Assembly: GCA_033980235.1 (NCBI GenBank)
Contig: CM067070.1
Coordinates: 11,292,046-11,356,045 of the forward strand
DNA: 64,000 nucleotides
Reading direction: 5' to 3'
Source: Diadema setosum
Lineage: Eukaryota; Echinodermata; Echinoidea; Diadematoida; Diadematidae
In this document: in pieces, positions 35,414 to 47,149 of the stretch
How positions within the stretch are numbered: the stretch's first letter is position 1
Layout of the letters: each line of letters starts with the position of its first letter
Made by a program: the position numbers and the translations under genes
The notes under the pieces: generated by a model
What the model was told of the DNA's origin: nothing
Database searches by the model: none
The model's input: the letters and a program-made list of their open reading frames with translations, nothing else

Positions 35414-38400
35414 CTGAAGGTGGGGGTAGAGGGTAGAAAGAAACAGGAACAGTCTTGATCATGACTCATATACAAAATAGGATTCCCTGTGGGCATTTAA
35501 AGTCAAACAAGAGTGACATCCAAGATACATAATATACAATGTATGTGGATAGAACATGTGACATGTATATGTAGCATTAGCGAAGTTTGAGGAAAATTGG
35601 TTAATCCATTCAAAAGTGATTTATTCTTTTTCCCATTTTTTCTGCCATCACTAGAGGAGAAGACTACAACAGTTTGTGACATCATTGCACAACAAATGTG
35701 ACCCTGCACCACAAAACAAACATAAAGTCGCCAGACATGGATTTTTAGTTAACCCTAACTAGGCCGGGGGGCTCTGAGGCCCCCCCTCGACATTCCGTGC
35801 GCGGTATCGCTATCGCGAAAAGCTATCGCCGCAACATTTCACGACTTTTTTCTTTCAAGTCTCCCGCATCTTTTGACACCGAATTTGCGATGCCCGGGCG
35901 CGCGGTTCCAAAGTTGCGCATAAATAATATGTACGTGCATGTCAGACCAAAAATTGCTCAAAAACGTGAATTTGTGTACAATTTCAATGCAAACTGTGTT
36001 TACAGGCAAATTTCATAAAAGCGTGATTACTTTGGGGTTTTACTGATTAAAATCAATTAATAACATATATTCTTGTTCGGAACAATGTCGCGCACAAATT
36101 TCATCGAAAAAACAATGAAAAACATAAAGTCAAAGAAATTAAAAAAACAATAAAATACACGTACTTAAGAATTTTTTTTCTTTCTAACTCAATTCAAATG
36201 GACTCTCCTAGCCTACCTAAATACTGTGGAGAAAGCACACACTCTGGAAAAGTGAGAACTGAGAAATGAGGCTCTGAAGTATACGGTCTATTCAAGCACT
36301 TAATGTTGCACCAAGCCAAACTAGCTGTGCGATGAAAGGGACAAAACACAGGATGTAAACCACCGGAGCAACAACAATGAAGGGATTATCAGATTAAGCT
36401 GAAATTGGAAAAGTTCTATTAACAAATTCTGTCCATGATTGATGCCAACTTACAAAGCAGTAGCATTATCCTTTCATAAGTTATTAGACTTGAAAGTGAA
36501 GAGTATACAAAGGATTTCAAGAAATGAAAAGGAACCTCTAATACATACCTATCATTCTACTCCCCCACAAAAAGGGGTCGTAGAAAAACTGCTAAAAACA
36601 CACTTTCCCATTTGTGTTATGATCCCAAACTAAAGAATAATGTAGGAGAAAGATAGCTCTTTCAGAAAATATGAAAAACTCAAGATTGACTTAGTTGACC
36701 CATTTCACCTGTTTTGAGTCCTTAAAAATCAAGGGGTACAACTTTGTGTTTGTTTTGTGATGCATGGTCACATATATTGTCTATGAAAAGTTAACATTCC
36801 TTGACTTGCTACTGACATATGTTGGGAGTAATATTCCTATAAATATATTTTCTGAAAGAGGCAAATCAAGTGCTTTTGTATTATGCTAGAAGTGAAAGTA
36901 CTGCCTGAATTCTGTTTATATTTTCATTTACTGAAACTTTCATGTGCATGAAACTTTCACAAATATGACAGAATTCAACACATCTATTTTTTTATTACTG
37001 TAACCCCCCCCCCCCAAAAAAAAAAGAAATGTGTGCATGAAACGTTCACAAATATAAGACAATTCAACATATTAATACTTTTCAGCATAATGGAACAGCA
37101 CTTGATTTAGCTATTTCAGAAGACATTGCTATTACAACTGTACGTACAACATGTTGGTCAGTAACAAGTTAAAGGAATACATACATACAATAGACATGTA
37201 CATGTATAGAGCTATAATTTTCTATGAAAAAATGAAGTTTATTGAATTCTCTTTATATTCCTTTATAGAGAACAAAAGTGATGCTGTTCTAGTTTTTGTT
37301 ATAGTTTTGCTAGGTGCAAGGTGTGAGCATGGTTAGCAGCAACACTGTTCACAAATATTTGGGCCAGAAGATATTCCTTAGAACCAGTTTCATTGGAGAT
37401 GAATGGCTATGGAGTTACACTTTTGGCACTCTATATCATTGTACAGTAGTCTCTACTTTACACTTCCATCAAGAGGTGTCTGGTATACTTTTTTTTTAAC
37501 CTGATTAAGTGGAGTATCCCATTCAAGTGGAAAGTATCAATTCATGCACAACAACTAATCACACACCTCTCTACATCAGACATGCAGCACGATATGTCAC
37601 TGCCAGCCCTATCTCATTAAGGTCACACCACAGCCTTGGTTAGTGTCTGCAGTGTAATTTTGTACGCAATCTTTGTGCAGCTATGAGACCATGCATGTTT
37701 CTATAAAAAAACATCTGTGTCATTTGGAGCTACGTTCTTTGCATGTGTAATGCCACCAATGCTGCAGTACATTCTGCTGTGTCCCCACATGTTTTGTGGG
37801 AACGGTAAGTTTCAAATTTATGAAATTCTTCTGTCGAGATGTTTTCATTGCAACTACAAAAGTATGTAATTGACATATTGCCCTACATCAACGTAAATAA
37901 GTCACTGAATTGATCAGTGTTTTAAAAGTAGCCATGATAAAAAACTCATGGGCATACATGGGCGTAGGTTCGAATCCTGCTCGAGTACGTACGCCCATGA
38001 TTTTTTTTTATCATGGCTACTACTAAAACACTGATCAATTCAGTGCTTATTTATGTCAATGTAGGGCAATATGTCAATCAGTTGCAACGGTATTAACTTT
38101 GTTTTAAAGAAAGGCTAGAGTCACAATGGAGCTTGGGGTATATACCTACTCAGGAGAGATCTCCTGTCGATTAAAATTGGCAGCTGGGGCTTTGGACAGA
38201 AAAAAAAAAGGACAAGTTTCAATAAATATTCTGATTGGTAGTAAATGGTGTTTGTTCAGGATAGACAAACCCTGCCATTTACTCCCAATAAGGGAAAAGC
38301 AATTCAGCTCCACCAGATTGAACTTTGCCCATGATGAGCTTTTAGTGCCATTTTCCAGTATCACTGATAAAAGGTCAAGGGTGATCTTATTCCCTTACTG

Positions 38401-41400
38401 CAGTGAGGCCATACATGTCGATGCCAGTAAATGTAGAAAATTGAGTACTGTGTAGGTAGTGTTAAGGATTGTACACTCCTTGTGTGCAACACACTAAAGC
38501 ATATAATATGCGTATTAACCCGTTGAGGACAGACTAATTTTGCTACAACATGCATTTCCCATAAACACCTGCCCGGGTACTGGTATCCTTGAGACTTGTC
38601 CTCAACAGGTTAACTTAGACAGCAGTAATTGTAAATATCATCAAGGGAGAGAAAAAATGTCATGCTTCACACTTGAACAATACATTGTCACTCAACAAAC
38701 CATTCTTCTTTCCATCAAATCCAAAATGAAGTACCCATTACTTATTGTACTAATCCCACTGGTTTCTAAACAGCTCAACTGCAGTGAATCAAAGTATTTA
38801 CCTTTGCTTTCCGTAAACCAAAATAACACCAAAAAATAACTGTGGCAATATTTTACACTACACTTCGGACAGACGTTCCACTGTTAATTACTGGAACTGG
38901 TTCAAGCACCCCCCCCCCCCCCCCCCCCCGATATTTCTACCCCCTCTAAGTAAAGCCCCGTGGTATGTGTGCAAATCATTGACTATTAATCCATCAATAA
39001 ATCACATTGGAACGAATTTGGCTGTGAAAACCACTAGGTGATAGTGGTGTTTTGGATCAAGAGGCAAGAATTTTAGCTTCAGGTTTTTAAAACAGAGGGA
39101 TTATCAAAGTATACACATAATAGCTTTGAAAGTACTGGATATTTCATATTTCCAACTGAAAAAGAAAAGAAAAAAAAAAACGGAAAAAATATTCCCGTTT
39201 TTAAATCAGTGATCAAGAATCCATCAAAAGAAACAATATGGAATGCATTACAGCAATACAATTTAACATCGCAGAAAATTGCACTTTAAGAATTACAGGC
39301 AGAGATTACGGAGTTGCCTTATACACTAATTCAGGAATCGTACTGGTAACTAATATTATAAAATATTTCTTGGGGTCAGCACTTTTCTTTCATTATTCCA
39401 AACGTTTTTTTGTGACAGCGGATGAAACAAAATACTTACATTATATATAAGAATAATTATGATCTTCGGACCTGAATTTTAACTTTAATAAAAATTGAAA
39501 TGGGACTTGTTCCAAACGTGTTTGTTATAATTGGAGCGCACTGTATCTTTGCAAGATTGGGGGGGGGGGGGGGGGGGGGCTGCCAACTGTACAGAATAAC
39601 ACACACACAGTGTATAATGAAAACAGATAATAATCAGGCGACCTGAATTTTACTTCTGGTTTTACGTATAATGGGACTTTGTCACAACCATGTGCGTTAT
39701 GAAATGTGAGCGCACTGTATTTTTGTGAGACGGGGCGCTCCCACTTGTAAAGAATGATGCATATTTCTGCAAAGCTGAGCATACCTGTACTTGCAGAGTT
39801 AGTGAGCTGCGGGGGTAGGACCATGGTGTAATCAATGTCCTGGCATTCGTCTTCAAGGTACTTGGCCATCACCGCCATGTCGTTGAGCGGCTTTGACAGC
39901 ATCGGTCGTATCACCCAGCGGGCCATGCGGCCAGGGTCATCATTGGGGTCAACTGCAAGCACGGGGACAGGCAATGAAATAACGGGATTCACATTTAGTT
40001 ATGCTGCATGTCTCCCCTAGACACAACCAGAAAGGGGGGGGGGGGGGATAGCGACCAGAGCTTCCAGCTGAAAGAAACCTGAGCTCCGTTCTATAAAAAT
40101 TTGATATGATAGCAACTCTTGCTAGAGTGGCAATTGTGTAACAACAAGAATCCAGCTTCCTGATTGGCTGTTGCTATAGGAAGTTACCATTTCAACAAAA
40201 GTTGCTATCCTAACAAATGGGGCCCTGATGTACTATGAAAACAATATAAACTATTACATTTATACCTGATAAAACGCTGCAACAGTGCAAAGCACGTTGG
40301 TACAAGTTATGATGAAACTATACACGCGCTACGTCTGAATGTACTTTAGCATGTCGATGTATATACAGCAATGATACATGCCTTGAGTGAAACACATAAC
40401 ATCTCAGAGAACCCGTCTATACCATCCACCTGTCCACAATGGCCACTCTTTTTGTCTCCCTTGGGTGACAGCTGTAGACTGATTTGACCGTATGCTCACC
40501 TTTGACATACCACGATGTGATGATGATGATGCGACTGACCTTGGCTGCCCGCATGGCTGGCACGATGGCCTTCATCGAGCCCGAGTAGATGGTGGTGGCC
40601 TGAGTGAGACTGTTCGACCCAAGGCACGACAGGACGGCATCGCAGCCATCTAGATGTGTCTGCAAAAACTCCGTTGAGAAGATGTCGCCTTTCACAACCT
40701 GAAAGAGTACAGACAAAAAAAAAAAAAGGTTACACACCACCAAAGCATTGGCTTACACATCAACTCGCTCACTGTTCCTAAATCCATTTTGGAAATGGGG
40801 ACAGGAGAGGGTTGAGGAGGAGTAGGGGAGGAGGAAGAAGAGGACGAGGAAAAGAAGGAGGGGAGGAAGAGTAAGAGGAGGAAGAGGAGGAAAAGGAGAA
40901 GGTAGCTAGAGGACATAGATGTAGCACTATGTGATCATTTCTAAAAATAGTTTCCTTAGTCATGTGACCATCAAATGTGGCTCTTGATTTGTACTGACTA
41001 TTAAATAGTGTATACAGTGTAGGTCTGTATCCCAAAATCAAATTATTCATATGGAATTTTTTACAAATCATTCCTAACAAAATAGGCATGCTGGAGAAAG
41101 TTCAAAGAAGAGCTATATGCTTTGTGTGTGGGACCAAATTAGCTACTAGTACTAGATGGTGAGAGTGGCTCGTGTCATGGCTATGAATGAGCATGACTAT
41201 GAGAGGGAAAGTATTTGTCTCCCAACTCGAGAAGAAAAAAGAAAACATGCTCTCTTTACCACTGTCCATGGCATGAGGCAATAAACGGAAAGAGTTCCTT
41301 ATGTCCCCCCCCCCCCCCACCAACTTGCACATACCAATACAACAAACAAACTAGGCCTATCATTCCTTTTTACCGATCTAATAAACTAAATAAAGGTTAT

Positions 41401-44400
41401 GCCATTTATGGGAAGACTTCCCATATTAAACCTTTATTTAGTCCACCATTAGCAAAAAAAAAAAAAAAAAAAACAGCAACCTATCTAACCATTATTTGTG
41501 CAAACTAGTGGGGGGGGGGGGGGGGGGGGGACATAAGGAACTCTTTCCCAATAAGGAAATAAACAACCATACTGCTATACTCATACCAGACCAAGTTACC
41601 TAAAAACAAACAAAGTTCTTTGACGTGGATTGACCCAGAAACAAACAAACAAAAAACAGAGGCCAAGAACAACACGAAGCCGCCAGAATCAAAGCTTCAT
41701 GAGACTCAGCTCTACCCTGGATGCCTATACAAATTCTCCATACACAGTTTCTTCCCTTGAAGACAATTAGAGACTGGGATGGGATTAGACGACAAAAAGA
41801 TCTGTGTGTCCGGAGGAGTCTTTTATTTTTTTGACATTATATCACTCTCCTCTGATCTGTGAACCCAGACGCAGTCTCTGCAGAACATACTATGTATACC
41901 CAATGACCAGATACAGACCGATCTTTTGGTCAAGGATGGGATGGACTCTCTCAGCACATCATTTGAACTAAACAATAGCGATGGGGCATAGTATACCCTC
42001 TGTTGAGCAGTTCAAGACAGTCATACAGTAGAAGCTAATTTAACTTACATGTATCAATGGTAGAGACGTTTTTAACTTGCACAATGAGCATGCATATTAA
42101 TTATTACACCTTACAGTAAAGACTAGTAAGAGTGCAAAGAACAAACTGCATCCACTGCACTGTAAAAAACACCATGATGGTAGGGAATCTATGCCTACCA
42201 CTAGTACAGTACCACACCCTGGCCCTGGCCATAATCCAATTGCTGAACATTTGCTGAACAAGCTTTGAGGAGCAGCACCACAGTAGAACACAGAAAACCC
42301 TTCATCCAACTCCAAACAAGACTAGTCACCCTCCCTATCCCTAGAGCAATCGTGTGCGCCAAGACGAAAGCGGGGACAATTTATAAAAATAAGTACGTTT
42401 AGCTGAACTAATGGTAGACAGGCAAGCCATATGAACATTAGATTACTAATTTATTCATGACAGACTAGCCCGACCAGACGCTGTAGTACGCTGTGCGAAT
42501 CCTGTTGCGCTACTTGTGGTGAGCGACTGGGCTGTGTATAGTTAATAACAGACAAGCCAGCTCATCACAGTGATCACTGCAGACATGGATCATCAGTCAA
42601 GTCAGGGCCTCTAAACAAACATACAAGAGGGATAGCCTGTAGTGTAGGCTGTACTTGCACTCTTGCTTGTGCAGAAAAATTTAATTATCAACGCCCCCTT
42701 CCCTCCGGCCTCCCGACACCGGGGCCCGGATGAATCCTTCATTATTGATGATTATTAACTGACGAATTTGAAACACTCTTGCTTTCAAATTTAGCAAAAA
42801 TATTGCGCATAAACGGACTGATAGTGAACACTGCTGCTGGCACAGCTGCAGCATACGTAACTATACACAGCCCAGTCGCTGTGTACATGGTACGTCGCGA
42901 CAGGGCTGTACTCGCACGACCACCAACCACTAGGAGAGCGACGTAATCGTATCACGATAGCTTTGACTTTTGATACTTACGATCATTTTTGTCACCTCAA
43001 ACTCATCGAGTATACTCTTCAATATTTACTCTACATCTGATGATATTAGTATTCAAATGTACGCAATGAAACTTACCGAAATTGATCATCATATCCAGCA
43101 TGTCCACACGGTACACAATCTTTCACGCCAGGCCAAGTTTAGATATCGGGTGGTCACGTGATGTGAATGCCCTTTCAAAAGGTCGCGCTGTCGACCGTGC
43201 TGCTACACTCAAGCAGCGTACGCACGGTTACTACTGTAGTATACAAGTATAAACTGTACTGGGCTTTGCGGCGGCTCGGGCGAGTAACATTGAGCTCCAT
43301 ACATTTTTTTCTTTTCATCAATCGCATTTCATTCTTATTTTTTTGTTATAGTTGTTTTGTACACTTTTCAGAGTTATTTGCAATTATTATTTATTGATAT
43401 TATAATGTGCTATATGTTTTTTATTGGACTCCGATACCCAGAGTTTGGGTTGTGAGTAAATAAACTTTCAAACTTTCAAACTTTCAAACTTTCATACCAC
43501 GGTTATTGTGTAGCAGACGCCAAGGTTTGTTCGACACTTTCAACGCACACGCGCTCGCTCTGGAGCACATCCGGTGACGCATGCGCATAAGTCAAGGCGC
43601 CATTTTGAATTCTGCAACGACGAAGCCTGACGGTCAGGAATTGCGCCAGAAAGTGTCATTTATTTGTTCCATGGACTTATCGCAAGTGGTCTCCATGGAC
43701 CCAGTGTGGCGAACTATTCTTCTATAATAGAAACATGCATTTAACGTGAGTAAAGTATTCTGTTTAAAGGAGAAAAGTATACATGTTCCTAAGTTTTGTA
43801 GCTGTGTTGAGGTTCCTCACTTCGAGGCTGCATGCCGTGCTCGTCAGACGCTGTTTTCGCATAGCGTAACAGTGTCTGGTCGGGCTACAGCATACGGTGA
43901 CCCAGCCGAGATGGAGCCGACAACGGCTTCAGCGTAGTGCTTCAGCGGCGCAGCGGCCCGGGGGTCCGGCGCCCGGGTTATGCTATGCGTATGCCCAGAC
44001 TGAACCGTGACCGTAGCGATAGAGGCACCTACCGTACGTATGCCGAAATACTGTCACGTACAAACAGGTGTTGACCAAGTATGTCTAATTCCGCGAAAAA
44101 ATTCTCATTTATTGTAATAACATTTGCTGGGTCAGTTTTTCGCTTCTTTAGACAGAAGCGAAAAACTGACCCAGCAAATGTCATCATTGGTCATTGCTAT
44201 AACTGAGAAGTTTTTCGCGGAATTAGACATAAAGTTAGGCCTAAATTTACTTGTCGGTCAAAATACAGGTGGTGCTTGTTACCCCTAGCCTAGTAGTACT
44301 CTACTTACTTGCAGTTTTTCATGTTGAATCGAGCTCAGTTTAGCCGGATTCCTTACAACTGTGACAACTTCATGTCCTTCGTCTAAGGCCAATTTAACCA

Positions 44401-44446
44401 GTTCCAGCCCAGTATTCCCAGTTGATCCAAATATAGTTAGCTTCAT
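35265..44446 (-). CDS. blvrb-like: Flavin reductase (NADPH)/biliverdin reductase B-like, copy 2
   Basis: Four exons on the minus strand: 44,446-44,309, 40,698-40,500, 39,952-39,785 and 35,413-35,265. Exon lengths (138, 199, 168, 149) and phases are identical to copy 1. Introns are 3,610, 547 and 4,371 bases. The protein has 217 residues and differs from copy 1 at L6F, E49K, N76S, R79Q, T105I, A107T, T108S, H110Y, I130M, R167S, A185D, Y186S, T187K, E202K and V215I. The GSTGNTG loop, R32, GDI, YTMVLPP and TG are kept, so the NADPH-binding fold should be intact. Thr107-Ser108 match the Thr110-Ser111 pair of human BLVRB (aligned by eye). Both copies being open argues that both are expressed genes. 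The exact substrate is not known from sequence. Confidence 0.88.
35697..36772. mobile_element. TGTGACC...GGTCACA element with nested insertion, in copy 2 intron 3
   Basis: Begins TGTGACCCTGCACCACAAAA and ends TTTTGTGATGCATGGTCACA, the family of 9,369-10,082. From about 35,753 to 36,180 it holds a foreign piece starting at a CCGGGGGGCTCTGAGGCCCC palindrome and related to 7,500-7,830. No coding frame is recognised. Confidence 0.75.
36773..37868. other. Copy 2 intron 3, middle part
   Basis: No coding sequence recognised. Two CATGAAACTTTCACAAATAT-like repeats occur at about 36,950 and 37,040, and a C/A homopolymer pair at about 37,005-37,025. Confidence 0.5.
37869..38078. mobile_element. Foldback element with a tRNA T-arm-like loop
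   Basis: Arms of about 85 bases are reverse complements with few mismatches: ATTGACATATTGCCCTACAT at the left, ATGTAGGGCAATATGTCAAT (approximately) at the right. The loop contains GGTTCGAATCC at 37,967-37,977, a perfect pol III B-box/T-arm core. No complete tRNA cloverleaf can be drawn around it. Confidence 0.7.
38079..39784. other. Copy 2 intron 3, proximal part
   Basis: No exon seen. A C homopolymer lies at about 38,910-38,929 and a G homopolymer at about 39,559-39,580. A 90-base LINE scrap is at 39,289-39,378 and the diverged ~165-bp tandem repeats at 39,440-39,760. Confidence 0.55.
39785..39952 (-). CDS. blvrb-like: Copy 2 exon 3 (residues 113-169)
   Basis: Acceptor TGCTTGCAG, donor ACAG|GTATGC. 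Same content as copy 1 except I130M and R167S. Confidence 0.9.
40500..40698 (-). CDS. blvrb-like: Copy 2 exon 2 (residues 47-112)
   Basis: Acceptor CTTTCAG, donor CAAAG|GTGAGC. It reads VVKGDIFS through IIIITSWYVK. Seven of the 15 paralogue differences fall here, four of them within residues 105-110. Confidence 0.9.
40816..40905. repeat. GAG/GAA polypurine tract, unit 2
   Basis: Paralogous to 19,348-19,460 and shorter. Confidence 0.9.
41030..41286 (+). pseudogene. LINE reverse-transcriptase scrap, unit 2
   Basis: Reads MLEKVQRRAICFVCGT, then after frame breaks a piece like YERESICLPTREEKRKHAL. It corresponds to 19,530-19,700 in unit 1 but retains more downstream sequence. Confidence 0.55.
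41287..41548. mobile_element. Inverted-repeat element with C/G homopolymer shoulders
   Basis: Left GGAAAGAGTTCCTTATGTCC followed by a C run; right a G run followed by ACATAAGGAACTCTTTCC. About 262 bp, with a poly-A block inside (41,455-41,472). Confidence 0.65.
41549..42465. other. Copy 2 intron 1, nothing recognised
   Basis: No exon or clear repeat apart from a short (CAAA)n near 41,640. Confidence 0.45.
42466..43888. mobile_element. 1.4-kb inverted-repeat element in copy 2 intron 1
   Basis: Begins TAGCCCGACCAGACGCTGTA and TACGCTGTGCGAA. Its right end reads TTCGCATAGCGTAACAGTG and TCTGGTCGGGCTA. It is absent from the corresponding part of unit 1. It contains a short ORF with a hydrophobic segment (42,930-42,742) and a LINE-like tail with an AATAAA and (ACTTTCAA)n at about 43,455-43,494. 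The internal parts may be separate nested pieces. Confidence 0.6.
42742..42930 (-). other. Small ORF with one hydrophobic segment, unidentified
   Basis: A 62-codon minus-strand ORF with one predicted membrane-like stretch (GLCIVTYAAAVPAAVFTISP) and basic flanks. A TCTCCTAG acceptor-like site lies just before it, so it could be an exon. It lies inside an inverted-repeat element. I recognise no family. Confidence 0.2.
44081..44230. mobile_element. Foldback element in copy 2 intron 1
   Basis: Outer arms ATGTCTAATTCCGCGAAAAA and TTTTTCGCGGAATTAGACAT are perfect reverse complements. Inner arms CATTTGCTGGGTCAGTTTTT and CGCTTCT also pair, meeting at a tight loop near 44,155. It is absent from unit 1. 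Confidence 0.8.
44309..44446 (-). CDS. blvrb-like: Copy 2 exon 1 (residues 1-46)
   Basis: Starts MKLTIFGSTGNTG and ends QHEKLQ before the donor GTAAGTAG. It differs from copy 1 only by L6F. Confidence 0.9.
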
Positions 44447-44575
44447 GATTCTAGTACCTGGTGTGTGAAGTGATCTCGAACAGAGCAGGGCTCAATGCCA
44501 GTGACAATCAGCTGTGGCTGTGTACTGCGCTGCTGCTGCTTGCTGCCAGCACGTTACACATAATAGATCCTACAC

Positions 44576-44583
44576 TTACGTAA
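44576..44583. promoter_or_regulatory. Conserved TTACGTAA palindrome upstream of copy 2
   Basis: Same site as 25,155-25,162, 130 bases upstream of the start codon. Confidence 0.45.
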
Positions 44584-44929
44584 GATGGTCAACAACGCTG
44601 CCGAGGAGCGCGCCAACTAGCTTTGAGCGGGTAAAGCTTACAGGAGAGCTGCACTTTCCCGAATTGTGTTTGTGTGTGGCAAAACAACATGCCACACTTT
44701 GACACCGACACAAATCACGCGCCACCACAAAACTTTGTTCTTCCCTCGCCTCCTCAGACGGTCACAGCCTCATGTTTCCTGTCACCGTTGGTCGAACAGG
44801 CCGCAAACCCACTTTATACCAACATGCATAATTCATGACACAGGCTACTAGTTTTATGAAAGAAGGGAGAAGGAATTTTCAGCAAAGAATAATGAGTGAA
44901 TTCAAGAACTGGTGCAGTGCATTAAGCTG

Positions 44930-46120
44930 TACCAGTAGCTACACCGAATCATCAACAGGTTTATTATTATTTCAGTTCCCAAATTCCATGTCAAAAGATC
45001 CAGGAAAATACCATGTGAGCTCAGCTCATGTGTTTCATCATTCAGGTTGAATGTAGATTTCTGGATCTATCAAACGTTCAAGGATGGCGGAGGCTGCCCG
45101 GACAAGTAACAAGCATGAAGCCGCCTCTTTTGTCTTAAGATTTAACAAAAACTATGCGTTGAATTAGTGGTAATCGTCATTGATATCAATTTATTGTACT
45201 CTATGATATTGTCTAACATTTGTGCTCAAAAGAAATGAAAAGATTATTGTTGTTGTTTTTTTTTTTCAAGTGGTTGTTTAAGATTGTCTAATCTACATGT
45301 ATATGTCTTACTGTCCAGACATCCAACAACTGTAATGGGCAATAATGTGTCAACTAGAAAGGGGTTGTATAATGACTATTTCCGATCTTTAATAGAATTT
45401 TAACTCTTGTGTTTGCCGTCTGATTCTACTCAACGTCCGGGTCTATGTATCGAATTCCACTAAAATTATCAAAGTTTGTTTTTCATATGTACAATTGTAT
45501 TTTTTAAGGGTGAGAAAAATATCATGAAAATCGTGACTTTTAAGTGACAAAGTTGCGCATTCTACTTGAATCTTCTTCTGGTTAAATCTGCATCCTTCAA
45601 TAAGCTGAAGGTTCTTGCAGACAGAACTGAAGGACCTGTTCAGAATTTCAATTTCGTGGTATCTAGATAGGCCTACTGAGCTAAAGTTAGGCTGATGGCA
45701 TGTTTTAGATTTGTTCTTTTATCTCGACTATACATTATTACGATTGTAACTAGTATTCTCAGACAACAATAGCCCAACATGATTATGCTGTCTGGTAATC
45801 TAATATTTATGTAATCACCTTTTTAAAGTGCACGCTGTGAGAAATAAACAATGTAAAAAAAAAGGGGGGGCAGGTATAAATGTGGAAAAAGTATAGGACA
45901 TAGCAGAGGCTTCCCAAAAATTAGTCAAGTCCAGACCAAGCCTTTAGGCCTATAATGTTGTTTGCTGTAAGTGCTTCGATCCATTGCCATAGAATATCCT
46001 TTGAAATGCAAAAGTTTCACCTAAGGTGAGCGCCCTTACAACATAGGCAATAGGTCAAAATTGTGTTTTGATTGATTTTCTCGTATACGAGTTCTATGAT
46101 ATTATCGAAAAAAAAAAAGG
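44930..46120. other. Unit 2 upstream flank, paralogous to 27.15-28.29 kb
   Basis: No gene recognised, though the sequence is well conserved between the units (for example AAGGATGGCGGAGG at 45,080 and 27,272). Confidence 0.5.
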
Positions 46121-46403
46121 TCATGAGTCATGCAGCCCATGAGTTCGACACTATAATAGGCAAATAAAGTCCATTAGTTCGACACTAAGTAAAAACAACA
46201 GCCCCAGAGTTCGCCACATACAACACGGCGCTAACTAGTGTGTCGGTCTCATTCGCCTTGTTAGCTTAGTTGGTCGAACTGACTCGTGCGTGAGCTGTAT
46301 AACTTAAGGGTTGTTTGACATGTGAGCTGTATGACTTGTGAGCTGTATGACTCGGGGACTGTGTGACTCGTGGGTCTCGGTCTCATGACGTGCACCCAGT
46401 TAA
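46121..46403. mobile_element. CACGAGTCATACAGCC element, uninterrupted
   Basis: The empty-site form of the unit 1 element at 28,290-30,262. It ends CGTGCACCCAGTTAAC, related to the GGGTGCACGTCACGAG start at 12,110. Confidence 0.7.
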
Positions 46404-46977
46404 CAGGCCATGCACGAGGAAGAACTGAACACTGAATGCAAAAAAAAAAAAAAAAAAAGGGGGGGGGAAACTACAGAAAAGTGTCCCCCCCCCCCCCCAA
46501 AAAAAAAAAAAAAAAAAAAAAATCAAAATTAAACTTCCCAGCAGAGTAGATGCAGAGCAGTTACCACGTGATTGTACTCTGGTGACGATAAGGCTTGGAA
46601 TTTGATTACTAAGTATTTTAAAAACTTTTTGAGACATGAGATGTATCCCACTTCTCCCGCGCCCCAGTTCACCCCACTCTCCCCTATAGTCACTTGAGTG
46701 TATATTTCAGCGAAAAATGTTCTTTGTCATCAACAATTTCTGTTTCCATTATTCTACAATTTTTTGGCATTAGTGAGACAAACGATGTAATCAAATCACA
46801 AAAGAATTGAATGTTTTAGTTTTAAAGTGTGTTAAGGGTACTTAATTGATTGTTTAATTACGTTTCTTCAGTGTATCCAGAGTCTACTGTTTGTTTTACC
46901 CGCTCAACGCTAGCGGGCGGCAGCCACTTCCGTTTCACCAGCGGCCGTGTAAAATGGGGAGAGTTGATCATCTTTAG

Positions 46978-47149
46978 CAGGGGCGGATCCAGGAATTCCG
47001 TAAAGAGGGGGCGCGTTTACAAAATTAAAGGGGGGGGGGGGCGCACGCACCCCTCCCCCATTTTTTTCTTTTTGTTTCTTTTGTTTCAACAAAAAATAAA
47101 GGGGGGGGGGGGCGTGCGCCGGTTGCGGTCCTCCCTGGATCCGCCCCTG
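46978..47149. mobile_element. CAGGGGCGGATCC MITE, copy 1
   Basis: 172 bp with ends CAGGGGCGGATCCAGGA and CCTGGATCCGCCCCTG. TTTAG flanks both sides (46,973-46,977 and 47,150-47,154); unit 1 has the unoccupied CATCTTTTAAATGCAG near 30,830. Confidence 0.8.

Noticed and set aside
37950..38000. tRNA gene
   Set aside because: Only the T-arm/B-box core is present; no acceptor stem, D-arm or anticodon arm can be drawn.
42742..42930. Sideroflexin-like terminal exon
   Set aside because: Only a loose hydrophobic pattern; no diagnostic residues and no neighbouring exons.
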